This document shows positions 1 through 7,852 of a stretch of 64,000 bases of DNA, one piece after another. Made by a program: the position numbers and the translations under genes. The stretch is from assembly GCF_000980885.2 (NCBI RefSeq), contig NZ_LBDA02000015.1, positions 1 through 64,000 of the forward strand, given 5' to 3'. Origin of the DNA: Streptomyces malaysiense. GTDB taxonomy: Bacteria > Actinomycetota > Actinomycetes > Streptomycetales > Streptomycetaceae. Within the stretch, counting starts at the first letter, position 1; every line of letters begins with the position of its first letter. The notes beneath the pieces were generated by a model. The model was not told the DNA's origin. It searched no databases and worked only from the letters and a program-made list of their open reading frames with translations.

Positions 1-1
1 A

Positions 2-18
2 CCCTTTCAACCTCAGCG
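2..18 (+). repeat. Left copy of a 17-bp inverted repeat flanking the toxin/immunity cassette
   Basis: ccctttcaacctcagcg at 2-18 recurs as an exact reverse complement at 998-1014. Similarity weakens but continues a few bases inward. The right copy lies at the 3' edge of an IS630 transposase remnant, so both copies may be ends of related insertion elements. Confidence 0.6.
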
Positions 19-111
19 GCAACGCCGACGGCAACACGGGCGCACAGGAGGGGACTTTCACACACATCCACGGACTGGCCGGATTGCGTTGACCTGTGAA
101 AATGCAGATGA

Positions 112-609
112 CGGCACCTCGGCCAGCACACGTACTATGTGCTGGCTGGAAATACGCCGGTTCTGGTGCACAACGTGTGTCCGACGGCGACGCAGGTTCG
201 AAACTCGCCAGGCGTTGTAAGTGGTGGCGAGGGGCTAGCACCCGTATCCGGCTCGTGGCTTCGAGGCTCCGAGGGTAATTTCGGAAGGATTCCAGGGCAG
301 ATAGCTGACCAGCTCCGTGGCCAGTCGTTCAAGACCTTCGGCGACTTTCGAGAGGCGTTCTGGAGGGCAGTCGGGAACGATGCGGGCATCGCCGCAAATT
401 TCTCGCCGCAAAATGTGACCAGGATACAGAACGGGCTTTCACCTTTCGTTGTGCAGGGGCAGGCTTATCGCGGTGGATTCAACTATGTGCTACATCATTC
501 GACACCAATCTGGGACGGCGGAGGGGTGTATGATATGGACAACATAGTTGTCATTACACCCAGGCTCCATGCAGAAATCTTGGATCCTGCCTACCATTAT
601 GAGAGGTGA
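112..609 (+). pseudogene. Orphan polymorphic-toxin C-terminal tip with HNH nuclease domain
   Basis: The reading frame opens just after an in-frame TGA at 109-111. It begins with a YYVLAGNTPVLVHN stretch, the linker that in full-length Rhs/WapA-type or pretoxin-HINT secreted toxins joins the delivery body to the variable toxin tip. No delivery body precedes it in frame, so this is a detached tip. The C-terminal third reads YVLHHSTPIWDGGGVYDMDN followed by IVVITPRLH. Paired His, GG, DN and a distal His form the HNH metal-finger pattern of colicin/pyocin DNases. The only start codon near the linker is GTG 139 (156 aa), with no good ribosome binding site. Base composition is less GC-rich than in the core genes. 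It is directly followed by a colicin-type immunity gene. The HNH nuclease call is fairly sure; whether it is expressed is not. Confidence 0.7.
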
Positions 610-833
610 TGGCAGTGGCTGAGCTCAATGCTAACGCAACGAGGGCACTCGAGGTCGTCGCCCTTATTCGCAGCGGCACGCTCCCTGACGAGGATTGCGC
701 CGAACTCCTCACCGAGCTTCAGCGACTGATTCCTCACCCGGCATGGCTGGATCTAATGTTCCACAACGATCCATCGCTTACGGATGAAGAGGTGGTCAAT
801 GCGGCCAGTTCCTATCGTCCATTTGCACTGTAG
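609..833 (+). CDS. Colicin/pyocin-type (Im-family) immunity protein
   Basis: This small acidic protein (about 72-75 aa) presumably neutralises the HNH tip encoded immediately upstream. The central ELLTELQRLIPHPAWLDLMF segment resembles the Im7/Im9 family core, in which an acidic helix is followed by an EHPxxSDLIYYP-like motif that contacts the nuclease. The start is ambiguous. GTG 606 and ATG 609 overlap the toxin stop (TGATG), whereas GTG 615 has the best spacing (8 nt) from the GAGAGG at 601-606. In every case the two genes are translationally coupled. The gene ends about 100 nt before a strong hairpin. Family assignment is by motif reading only. Confidence 0.75.
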   Translation: MAVAELNANATRALEVVALIRSGTLPDEDCAELLTELQRLIPHPAWLDLMFHNDPSLTDEEVVNAASSYRPFAL

Positions 834-935
834 CGGGCATTTCGGAGCCCCCTGGAAAAGGTCGAAGGCGCGCCGAGGGAATTTTCTGGCACGTCCCTAA
901 ACTCGATCAGGCCGAAGCTCGCATGTAAAAACGAA

Positions 936-971
936 CGAGACCTCCCCCGCCATCTGACGAGGGAGGTCTCG
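936..971. terminator. Strong hairpin after the toxin/immunity pair
   Basis: Arms cgagacctccc (936-946) and gggaggtctcg (961-971) pair perfectly over 11 bp around a 14-nt loop. The hairpin lies between the immunity gene and the convergent IS630 remnant and could act in both directions. There is no T-tract, as is usual in Streptomyces. Confidence 0.6.
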
Positions 972-997
972 CGGCTTTGACGCTGCGGCAACGCTGA

Positions 998-1014
998 CGC
1001 TGAGGTTGAAAGGG
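998..1014 (-). repeat. Right copy of the 17-bp inverted repeat
   Basis: Exact reverse complement of 2-18. It directly abuts the end of the IS630 coding remnant, consistent with an insertion-element terminus, although no target duplication can be verified in this window. Confidence 0.6.
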
Positions 1015-1280
1015 CAGGGTGACGGGGGCTCCAGTGTCAGTCCGGTGCCGGTGATGAAGCCGTCAAGTATCTCGGGTCGGCGTTGGATGCCGCGTAAGCG
1101 GTTCTTCACGAGCGGGGCGAGATTGTCGATCGCGTGGGACGCGAGGTTGCCCAGGGACTTCTTCAGATGCGCCCGGACGCCTTCGACGGGGTTGAGGTGG
1201 TGAGCCAGTCGCTGTTGCGTCGCAGAACTCCCGCAGGGCCCTGACGTGGTGGGTGCTGGCGTTGTCCCAGATCGAAAATC
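1015..1280 (-). pseudogene. IS630-family transposase remnant (3' part, frameshifted and internally deleted)
   Basis: Read from 1280 downwards, one frame gives SIWDNASTHHVRALREFCDA, matching the second catalytic-Asp region of IS630 DDE transposases. A second frame gives LNPVEGVRAHLKKSLGNL and then LVKNRLRGIQRRPEILDGFI, matching the conserved third-catalytic-residue region and C-terminus. The usual stretch between them, ending YAPDLNPVE, is missing and the frame changes there. The N-terminal half is absent. This is a dead fragment next to the toxin cassette. The frame through 897-1307 covers only the downstream piece. Confidence 0.75.
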
Positions 1281-1385
1281 GGGCCGAGGGCAGCGTCCAT
1301 TACACATAGCGATTTTCGGCCCATTCTGTGTCGGTTCTAGCAGTCCAACTACCGCAGTCAGTTCAGCACTTCGGAAGGAAAGCCC

Positions 1386-1871
1386 GTGTCTGCTCCAGAT
1401 GCCCTCATTCCCCTTCTCGGTCAGCCCTCACAGAGAAACATCGACACCTTCGAAACCCTGGAGCGGAAGTGGGGAGTAGCCTTCCCACGCGAATACGTGG
1501 AGTTCGGCCGCTCCTACGGGGACTCGACGATCTCGGAGTTCATCTTCGTCTGCGGCCCCAAGACACTGGAGTCTTATGCCGAGCGCATGAGTTCGAGGAT
1601 GGAGCGCAACCCCTTCGTCCCGCGAGATTTCCTCCCCACGAAAGATGGCATGCTGCTGTGGGGCAACACGGTCGAGGGCGATCAACTCTTTCTGGTCGAC
1701 CGGGGCAATAGCGAGTGGAACGTAGCGGCCTTCCGGCGAAACTGGTCCGACTGGTACGAATCGGAGCTGACGCTCGTGGAGTGGCTACACCTGGCTCTCA
1801 CCGGACAGATCGCCTCGGACTGGCTTCCGGAATGGCCGAAGCATCACACGCTTTCACCGATGGAGGACTGA
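1386..1871 (+). CDS. SMI1/KNR4 (SUKH) domain protein, probable orphan immunity protein
   Basis: This 161-aa cytoplasmic protein has the SUKH pattern: an N-terminal LERKWGVAFPREYVEFGRSY motif near residues 26-45, then an F(I/V)xG strand, and later GNTVEGDQLFLVDR and WLHLALTG blocks. SUKH proteins of this size in actinobacteria are typically immunity proteins against secreted toxins. No toxin gene is adjacent in this orientation, so it looks like an orphan left in an immunity island beside the HNH tip. The start is GTG 1386, with GGAAGGA at 1373-1379 at good spacing. Domain call is strong; the cognate toxin is unknown. Confidence 0.8.
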   Translation: MSAPDALIPLLGQPSQRNIDTFETLERKWGVAFPREYVEFGRSYGDSTISEFIFVCGPKTLESYAERMSSRMERNPFVPRDFLPTKDGMLLWGNTVEGDQLFLVDRGNSEWNVAAFRRNWSDWYESELTLVEWLHLALTGQIASDWLPEWPKHHTLSPMED

Positions 1872-2358
1872 AGCGTACTCCGTTGAGACGGAAGAGCCAG
1901 CGCTCGGCCGAACAGGGCGGAACGCGGTCCCCGTCGGCACACCGGGAAACTGTCCGGGGCGAGGAGCGGTGAGCGGATCACGGCTTCAAAAGCTCGCACC
2001 GGACCCTCCGGGCGACGATCACTCCAGGGTTGAGCCGGCTGATCCGGATGCGGCGCATACCTCAGTTGCCGCAGACCCTGGCGTCCTGCCAGGCGGTGAG
2101 CCCCGCCCGCGGCAAGAACATCGGCGGTGAGGCTGACGCCGAACGCATCGGCACGGAACGCCCTTGACCGCGAGGCCGCCGTGCGGGCGATGGTAGTTGC
2201 AGCCCCCTCACTCAGCTCGTCGTACGCGCACGGAGCCGCGCGGAAGCCGGACTCGACGTCGAGGCCGCGCCGGACCCGGAGCCCCTGCCGTGGCCGGACG
2301 GGCCGTCGCCGCCCCCGCGTTCGGCCATGTCGGATGCCGTCCCCGTCCCCCGCGCCGT
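1872..2358. other. Gene-free stretch between the island and the core
   Basis: I see no recognisable gene, RNA or repeat in these 487 bases. Open frames here are low-complexity shadows rich in Arg/Pro/Ala. It probably contains the boundary between the accessory island and the conserved chromosome. Confidence 0.5.
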
Positions 2359-3036
2359 TCACTTCGGCTCCGCAGGGGTGCCGGGGTCCTCGTCCGTGGC
2401 ACCCGGGTCCGGTGCCAGGGTGCGGGCGAGGCGTTTGAGGCCGCGGTGCGCGGCGGTACGGACCGCGCCGGGCCGTTTGCCGAGGACACGCGCGGCGGCC
2501 GGGCCGTCGAGGCCGACGACCACCCGCAGCAGCACGGCCTCCGCCTGGTCGCGCGGCAGCAGGCGCACCAGTTCCAGGGCGCGCGCGGTGGACAGCGACT
2601 CCAGGGCCTGCTCATGGGTGCTGTGCGGGGCCGCCCGGTCCAGGGCGGTCTGGTCGAGCGCGGTGGTACGGGGCCGGGTGCGGCGGCGGCGCAGATGGTC
2701 CAGGGCACGATGGCGGGCGATGGTCGCGGTCCAGCCGCGGAAGCCCGCGCCGTCCCCGGTGAACCGGCCGAGGTCCCGCGCTATCTCCAGCCAGGCGTCG
2801 GCGGCCACGTCCTCCGCGTCCTCGCCGACCAGACCGCGAAGATAGCCGAGGAGGCCGGGCTGCACGATCCGGTAGGCCACCGCGAAGGCGCACTCGTCAC
2901 CCTCCTGGGCCCGCGCGACGGCCGCGCCCAGCTCCCCGTCCCGCGGCCGCCGGCTGCGGGGCTGCCCTCCCTGGCCCAAGACCGTCCTCGTCGTGCCGAG
3001 TTCATGGCCGCCGGAGCGTCCCGCGCGGTGCGGCAC
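2359..3036 (-). CDS. ECF-type RNA polymerase sigma factor
   Basis: This protein of about 225 aa has both core ECF regions. Sigma-2 lies around residues 45-120 (FAVAYRIVQPGLLGYLRGLV, DVAADAWLEIAR, then GWTATIARHRALDHLRRRR). Sigma-4 lies around 165-210 (ELVRLLPRDQAEAVLLRVVV, then a helix-turn-helix ending VRTAAHRGLKRLA). No anti-sigma gene is evident next to it. The GTG start at 3036 has a weak ribosome site. TTG 2979, preceded by GAGGA at good spacing, is a credible shorter start (206 aa). Its regulon and trigger cannot be read from sequence. Confidence 0.85.
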   Translation of the reverse strand: MPHRAGRSGGHELGTTRTVLGQGGQPRSRRPRDGELGAAVARAQEGDECAFAVAYRIVQPGLLGYLRGLVGEDAEDVAADAWLEIARDLGRFTGDGAGFRGWTATIARHRALDHLRRRRTRPRTTALDQTALDRAAPHSTHEQALESLSTARALELVRLLPRDQAEAVLLRVVVGLDGPAAARVLGKRPGAVRTAAHRGLKRLARTLAPDPGATDEDPGTPAEPK

Positions 3037-3180
3037 GCTCGGGCCGTGTCTTTTCGCCTTCCACGGTCATCAGCGTCCGCCCTGACAGAAGTGTCACAGC
3101 GAACGCGCCGGTGGACGCGTCACGGTGGACGGCCCGTCAGGCGCCGGCGGCCGCGCCGTCACGCACAGGCCGCCGCGCCC

Positions 3181-3618
3181 TCAGGTGGCCGCCGTCGCGT
3201 CCCGGCACAGCAGCCGCAGCGAGCCGTGCCCCATGAAGGAGCGCCGGGCCTCCTCGATCGGGTCCCAGAGCCGGCCGTCGGGGGTGCGCACCCAGTGTTC
3301 GCCGCCGGTCGTCCACCACTCGGCGCCGGTGCGGCGGACGATCACCTCGCCCGTGTAGGCGCCGAAGCCGCGCAGCACGCCGTCGACCGCCTCGACGGGC
3401 GTCCCCTCGCGTCGTATCTCCTCGATCATGCGGTCCACGCGCCACAGGCTCGTCGCCGAGTAGTCGAGCCGCACCCGGGCGCCCTCGCGCATGGTCGCGA
3501 CGGCGTCCGCCGCCCAGCGCACGGGCTTCGCGGCGGCGTGCGGCCTGCTCTCCTGCGCGTTGGCCGGCGCATGGGCCGTCACGGGAGCCGTCACATGGGC
3601 GTTCGCATAGGCATTCAC
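3181..3618 (-). CDS. Conserved hypothetical protein, about 145 aa
   Basis: I do not recognise a named family. The frame has strong codon bias and ends in a well-structured domain: AVATMREGARVRLDYSATSL, then IEEIRREGTPVEAVDGVLRG, then a WWTTGGEHWVRTPDG segment. These suggest a compact alpha/beta protein. The first 40 residues are Ala/His/Asn-rich and low complexity (NAYANAHVTAPVTAHAPANA). The start GTG 3618 is a guess because upstream DNA is pyrimidine-rich with no ribosome site. A start further in is possible. Confidence 0.55.
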   Translation of the reverse strand: MNAYANAHVTAPVTAHAPANAQESRPHAAAKPVRWAADAVATMREGARVRLDYSATSLWRVDRMIEEIRREGTPVEAVDGVLRGFGAYTGEVIVRRTGAEWWTTGGEHWVRTPDGRLWDPIEEARRSFMGHGSLRLLCRDATAAT

Positions 3619-3712
3619 ATAAGGAAGAGCGAGCGGGGCGAAGCTTTCGTCACCCTCGGAGGAAGCGTTTCGCCAACCGTCGCAGGACCACCCCACCGCC
3701 CTCGCACGACCG

Positions 3713-4285
3713 TCACACCCCGCTCTCCGCGCTCCCCCGGGCCCGCCGCGACACGACCGCGCGCAGCACCCGGCGCCCCTCGCCCGACACGTCGAGCGCG
3801 CGACGCAGGCCCTGCTTGCCGTGGTCTTCGAGGAGTTCCAGCACGGTGATCTGACGGCGCAGTTCGGCGGCGACGAGCGGTGGCAGCTCCCCGGTTCCGG
3901 CGGGGTCCGGGGCGCCCTCGGCCGCCGGGTCGAGCAGCCGGTGGACGCGCAGCGAGACCGCGGAACAGGACTCGGCCCACGGCCGTACCGCCTCGGCGGT
4001 GCGCTCGGCCGGGGCCGAGTCCAGCATGTGGGCGACGAGCCGCACCGCCGCCGGGTGCCCGTTCCCGTCCTCCGCCGCCTCCCCGTGCTCGCCGAGACCG
4101 AGCAGGGCGTCCCGCGCCTTCTCCAGCGGGGCGCCCCAGTCCGATCCGTCGGCGAGGCTGCCCCAGAGCGGGCGCAGCAGTTCCCCGTCGCCGTCGAGCA
4201 GCGGCAGGCACCGATCCAAACAGGCCAACCCACTGGCGGCCAGCCCCCGCTCGTCGGCTCGCGCGATCCGTTGCTCAAGGCTCAT
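3713..4285 (-). CDS. Conserved hypothetical helical protein, 190 aa
   Basis: The family is not recognised. The product is acidic, Ala/Leu-rich and predicted almost wholly helical, with LRRQITVLELLEDHGKQGLR near residues 140-160 and a basic C-terminus. There is no signal peptide or membrane segment. The start ATG 4285 is preceded by AGGGAGGC. It lies on the same strand as the hypothetical gene downstream, about 95 bp apart, and may be co-transcribed with it. Confidence 0.6.
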   Translation of the reverse strand: MSLEQRIARADERGLAASGLACLDRCLPLLDGDGELLRPLWGSLADGSDWGAPLEKARDALLGLGEHGEAAEDGNGHPAAVRLVAHMLDSAPAERTAEAVRPWAESCSAVSLRVHRLLDPAAEGAPDPAGTGELPPLVAAELRRQITVLELLEDHGKQGLRRALDVSGEGRRVLRAVVSRRARGSAESGV

Positions 4286-4376
4286 GAAGCCTCCCTGGTC
4301 TGGGCGCCGACCGGTACGGAGCCCGCACTTCCCCTTACTGCGTGCAATCGGGCCTAAGTGTCACAGCAGTCGAGTT

Positions 4377-5096
4377 TCAGCCAAAGGCGGGCATGGGTAC
4401 GGGGGCCGCGAGGATCCTGGCCCGCTGCATCCTGGTCAGGTGTACGACGACCACGACGGCGAGGATCGCGGCCGCGGCGTCGAGCGCGTCGGAGAACAGC
4501 ATCAGCCGGGCGGCGTCACCGAGTCGACCGGGGCCGTGGGCGGCGTCGTACTGCCGGGCGGCGGTCCGGCCCACGAGGAGGCTGAGGACCCACAGCGTCC
4601 ACCAGGCGTTCACCGGGGTGGTCCGGACGCGGCTGCCCGGCGGGACGCTGGCCGTCCAGACGTCCACGACCACCCGGCGCGGCAGCCACAGGTTCCCGAT
4701 CGGTACGAACCAGGCCCCGATGGCCCAGCCGCGCTTCATACGGTGCCCGTGCGGTTCGAACACCTCGGCGTTCGCCCGCACCCGCCACAGCCAGCACAGA
4801 TAGACGGCGGCCGTGGCCACCAGGGCGAACCCCTGCGCGACGCTCGCCGCGTTGTAGAGCGTGTCGGCGCGGTGGGCCCGGTGGACGAGATCCCCGTCGA
4901 CGCCGCCGCGGAGCAGGTCCTGGGCGACGGCCGCCTGCGTCTGGTCCGCGAAGCAGGCGAACAGGTCGGTGACGACGACCAGCCCCAGCAGGACGGCCGC
5001 GGCCAGGCCGAGACCGGCGGGCGAGCGGGGCCGGGCGCCGGGCGGAGGCGCCAGGGGCGGCGCGGGCTGGGGCGGGACGGGCATGGGCGTGGCCAT
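4377..5096 (-). CDS. DUF4328 membrane protein
   Basis: This 239-aa protein has a Pro-rich N-terminus of about 40 residues (MATPMPVPPQPAPPLAPPPG) and about five hydrophobic segments. It also carries the DUF4328 signature: W-R-xRxNAE followed by RGWAIGAWFVPIGNLWLPRR and VVVDVW. Members are integral membrane proteins of unknown function, common in streptomycetes. The start ATG 5096 has GGGGGAAT upstream. A CxxC-x(n)-CxxC zinc-ribbon-like peptide is encoded immediately upstream in another frame (see findings), so the N-terminus may have been altered by a frameshift. Confidence 0.8.
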   Translation of the reverse strand: MATPMPVPPQPAPPLAPPPGARPRSPAGLGLAAAVLLGLVVVTDLFACFADQTQAAVAQDLLRGGVDGDLVHRAHRADTLYNAASVAQGFALVATAAVYLCWLWRVRANAEVFEPHGHRMKRGWAIGAWFVPIGNLWLPRRVVVDVWTASVPPGSRVRTTPVNAWWTLWVLSLLVGRTAARQYDAAHGPGRLGDAARLMLFSDALDAAAAILAVVVVVHLTRMQRARILAAPVPMPAFG

Positions 5097-5248
5097 GGTG
5101 TGGGATTCCCCCGAGGTCAGAACGGCGACCGGCGGGCCGCGCACGACACGCACATGGCCCGCCGGAGATATGAACACCGGAAGATACGACCCGAGATGAC
5201 GCCGCGTCCACAGGATTCGCACAGTGCCGTCCGCCGCCGGCTCCGACC

Positions 5249-5289
5249 GTCGGGGGCACCGGCTCCGACGGTCGGGGGCACCGGCTCCG
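5249..5289. repeat. Tandem 22-bp direct repeat, two copies
   Basis: gtcgggggcaccggctccg occurs at 5249-5267 and again at 5271-5289 with a 22-bp period, just beyond the stop codon of the hexosaminidase gene. Probable simple duplication with no assigned function. Confidence 0.5.
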
Positions 5290-5303
5290 GCGACAGCGGC
5301 CCC

Positions 5304-6923
5304 TCAGCCCAGCCGGTCCGCCAGGGACTTGAAGTCCGTCCAGGACATGGTGGGCGCACCCGGGTCCCAGAGCTTCTGGACGGTGGCCCGCAGCGGCATC
5401 CGGATGCCGGCCGCGACCTGGTCCGGGGTCTGCGCGTCGGGGAAGTCGCCCCACACCGCGAAGGTGCCGCCGAGGATCTGGTCGTCGTACCGCGCCGGCA
5501 CGGCGGTGGTGCCGCGCACCACCCGCGGGTTCCACTGCTCGTAGATCCGCCGGCCCGTGGGATAGACGAAGGTCTGCGGCTGGCCGAGGACGTAGTAGAG
5601 GAACTCGTCGTTGTGGTTGACGAGCTTGCGGCCGGCGCTCAGATACTCCTCCGGCTGCCGGGCGCCGATCTCCTTGCCGGTCCAGTAGGCGACCTGGAGA
5701 TCGCCCGCGGGCCGCACGGCGGTGGAGCTGCGGTAGAAGCCGTCGTTCCAGGCGCGCACGGTCCTGCCGTGGGCGCGGACGGTGGCGGCGCGGTCGTTCA
5801 GCCACCGGGTGGTCAGGTCGGCGACATTGCCGTTCGCGCCGAACTCCCGCCGGGCGGCCGCGGCCAGCTGCGGATAGGCGGTCTGGGGATCGCTCGCCAT
5901 CAGCGCCTGGTACTCGTCGCCGCCGAGGTTCCACTGGTCGCCGGTGAACAGCCCCGCGTACTCGTTCAGCAGGTCGTCGATCAGCCTGGCCGAGCCGGGC
6001 TTGGAGATGTCGATCGCGCCCTTGGTCACCACGCCGTTGCCGTTGCGCAGCCTGAGGTCGGGGTGGGCGGCGAGGACCGCGCCCAGGTGTCCCGGCGAGT
6101 CGAGTTCCGGTACGACGGTGATGTGCCGGCTGCGGGCCAGGTCCACGATCCGCTTGACCTGCGCCTTGGTGAGGTGGTCCGGGGAGACGATCTCGGGGTG
6201 GGTGCTGGACTCGATCCGGAAGGCCTGGTCGTCGGAGAAGTGCAGCCCCAGCTCGTTGTACTTCAGGTCCCCCAGCTCCCGTATCCGGTCCTCTATCCAG
6301 GACTCGGAGTACGGCTTGCGCGCGATGTCCAGCATGAAGCCGCGCACCGGCTTGGCCGGCTCGTCGCGTACGACGCCCTCCGGCGCCGTACCACCCCCGT
6401 GCACCTCCTGCTTCAGGGTCCGGGTGCCGTAGAAGACCCCCGCCCGGCCCGGCCCGCTTATGTCGACCCGGCCGCCCCGGACGGTCATGGTGTACGACTC
6501 CCGGCCGCCGCCACCGCCGCCCAGGGACAGCCGCAGATCGCCCGCCTCGGTGTCGCTCCTTCGGCCCGCGTAGCTCATCCCCAGCTCGCCGGCTATCAGC
6601 CTGCCCTCGTCGGCGAGGCCCGCGTCACTGATCACCACGCGGTCGCCGGGCCGCGGACGCCAGCCGGGGCCGCGCGCCGGGGTGTGGGAGCGGACCGCCG
6701 GGATCGTCCGGGGCGCCGTGGACATCGGGTACGACCGGGTGGGCGAGGGACTCGTCTCGGCGACGGCCGCCTGCCCGGAGGGCGCCTGGCCGCCGCCACC
6801 GCCCGACGAGGCCCACACGCCGATGCCCGTCCCGAGGACGACGGTCCCGGCCACCGCGGCGGCCACCGTCATCCGCTTCCGCTTCACCTGTCGCGCCGAC
6901 GCTCGGCGCCTGTGCTGGATCAC
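5304..6923 (-). CDS. Secreted beta-N-acetylhexosaminidase, glycoside hydrolase family 20
   Basis: This 539-aa exoenzyme probably removes terminal GlcNAc from chitin or peptidoglycan oligosaccharides. A basic N-terminus and a hydrophobic segment (VAAAVAGTVVLGTGIGVWAS) form a signal peptide or anchor, followed by a Gly/Ser/Pro linker. The GH20b alpha/beta domain comes next (LIAGELGMSYAG, then YTMTVRGGRVDISGPGRAG). The catalytic barrel begins RGFMLDIARKPYS and includes LGLHFSDDQAFR and PELDSPGHLGA. The Asp-Glu catalytic pair for substrate-assisted hydrolysis is in NLGGDEY near residues 334-335. The start is GTG 6923. No sugar-responsive operator was recognised upstream. Confidence 0.92.
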   Translation of the reverse strand: MIQHRRRASARQVKRKRMTVAAAVAGTVVLGTGIGVWASSGGGGGQAPSGQAAVAETSPSPTRSYPMSTAPRTIPAVRSHTPARGPGWRPRPGDRVVISDAGLADEGRLIAGELGMSYAGRRSDTEAGDLRLSLGGGGGGRESYTMTVRGGRVDISGPGRAGVFYGTRTLKQEVHGGGTAPEGVVRDEPAKPVRGFMLDIARKPYSESWIEDRIRELGDLKYNELGLHFSDDQAFRIESSTHPEIVSPDHLTKAQVKRIVDLARSRHITVVPELDSPGHLGAVLAAHPDLRLRNGNGVVTKGAIDISKPGSARLIDDLLNEYAGLFTGDQWNLGGDEYQALMASDPQTAYPQLAAAARREFGANGNVADLTTRWLNDRAATVRAHGRTVRAWNDGFYRSSTAVRPAGDLQVAYWTGKEIGARQPEEYLSAGRKLVNHNDEFLYYVLGQPQTFVYPTGRRIYEQWNPRVVRGTTAVPARYDDQILGGTFAVWGDFPDAQTPDQVAAGIRMPLRATVQKLWDPGAPTMSWTDFKSLADRLG

Positions 6924-7089
6924 TCGCCCAACGTAAGGCCCCTCACCACTCGAACGGTCACCCGAGCGTGAGCAAACTCTCCCGTCCGAGTGAATTTCAG
7001 CCAGCGCGCGGACACAGAGTCACCACTCTCGATAGCCTGACGACACACCTTTCACGGCACTCCCCTGCCACACACGACACACACGATCC

Positions 7090-7659
7090 GTGACGCGAGG
7101 ATCCACGCTGCCCTCCCACCGCCCACATCCGCCCCGCCCCCTCGACGCTTTCAACGCGGCGTGCGCCACCGAGGCCCGGACCCTCCTCCTGCGCTGCCTG
7201 CACAGCCCGCTCTGGTCCCATCGCGTCGCGGCCCACCGCCCCTACCCCGACCTGGACGCCCTCCTGGCCGCGGCGGACGAGGCGGCGTACGACCTCTCCC
7301 CGACGGACCTCGCGGAAGCCCTGTCCCACGAGTCCCTGCCGGGGCTGCCGCAGGACACGTACTCGGCGGCGCACGTGGCTCTCGACGCCGCCCACGCCGC
7401 CTACGAGGCCAAATTCGGTCATGTGTTCGTCATCTCGCTGGGCGGCGTCCCGGCCGCCGAGACCGCCGACTACGTCCTGGAAGCCATCCAGTCACGATCG
7501 GCCAACGATCCCGACAGGGAACGCGAGATAGTCGCGGACGAGCTCCGCCGCCTCGCGAGGGGCCGTCTGGGTACTTGCCTCAGGGGCGCGAGGCCGAATC
7601 CATGTGCGGCTCCACCGCGTGGCGCGACCAGCCCAAACGCACCCACACCCGGTAGATAA
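7090..7659 (+). CDS. OHCU decarboxylase-like protein (UraD family, degenerate motif)
   Basis: The family converts 2-oxo-4-hydroxy-4-carboxy-5-ureidoimidazoline to S-allantoin in urate breakdown. The fold signature is clear. FNAACATEARTLLLRCLHSP comes first, then LLAAADEAAYDLSPTDLAEA, then AYEAKFGHVFVISLGG and DELRRLARGRL near the end. The usual HPRIG/HPDLAG active-site motif reads SHESLPG here, keeping the His but losing the rest. No other urate genes are adjacent. The last 30 residues are low-complexity Pro/Ala/Arg. The start is GTG 7090 (189 aa). Enzymatic activity is therefore uncertain. Confidence 0.75.
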   Translation: MTRGSTLPSHRPHPPRPLDAFNAACATEARTLLLRCLHSPLWSHRVAAHRPYPDLDALLAAADEAAYDLSPTDLAEALSHESLPGLPQDTYSAAHVALDAAHAAYEAKFGHVFVISLGGVPAAETADYVLEAIQSRSANDPDREREIVADELRRLARGRLGTCLRGARPNPCAAPPRGATSPNAPTPGR

Positions 7660-7852
7660 CGGGACGGACCGCCGCGCGTGTCCGCCCCCCGCTAGCCCAA
7701 CCGCGTGCCAGTTTGATCACACAGGTAGGCCCCCCGTAAGCCTCGCCCCGCCACACGGATACCATGCTGGGGGCCGGTGGACCGTACCCGGCCGGGCCCG
7801 ACCGACAGTGAAGCCGGCGCGGCCCTAGTCCCCGCTCCCGGAGGGTTCTTCC

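Noticed and set aside
3..92. Plus-strand frame ending HIHGLAGLR with a TGA at 90-92
   Set aside because: Could be the tail of a gene to the left, but only 29 codons are visible, it includes the inverted repeat and no family is recognisable.
2197..3849. Long plus-strand open frame (550 codons) over the ECF sigma and hypothetical genes
   Set aside because: Arg/Pro/Ala/Gly-rich shadow of the minus-strand genes; no motif, no start signal, wrong codon bias.
3999..6971. 990-codon plus-strand open frame opposite DUF4328 and the hexosaminidase
   Set aside because: Antisense shadow produced by extreme GC bias; the minus strand encodes clear GH20 motifs.
7700..7765. sdhC promoter from TTGATC (7713) and TAAGCC or TACCAT
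   Set aside because: Spacing and hexamers do not combine into a convincing promoter by eye.
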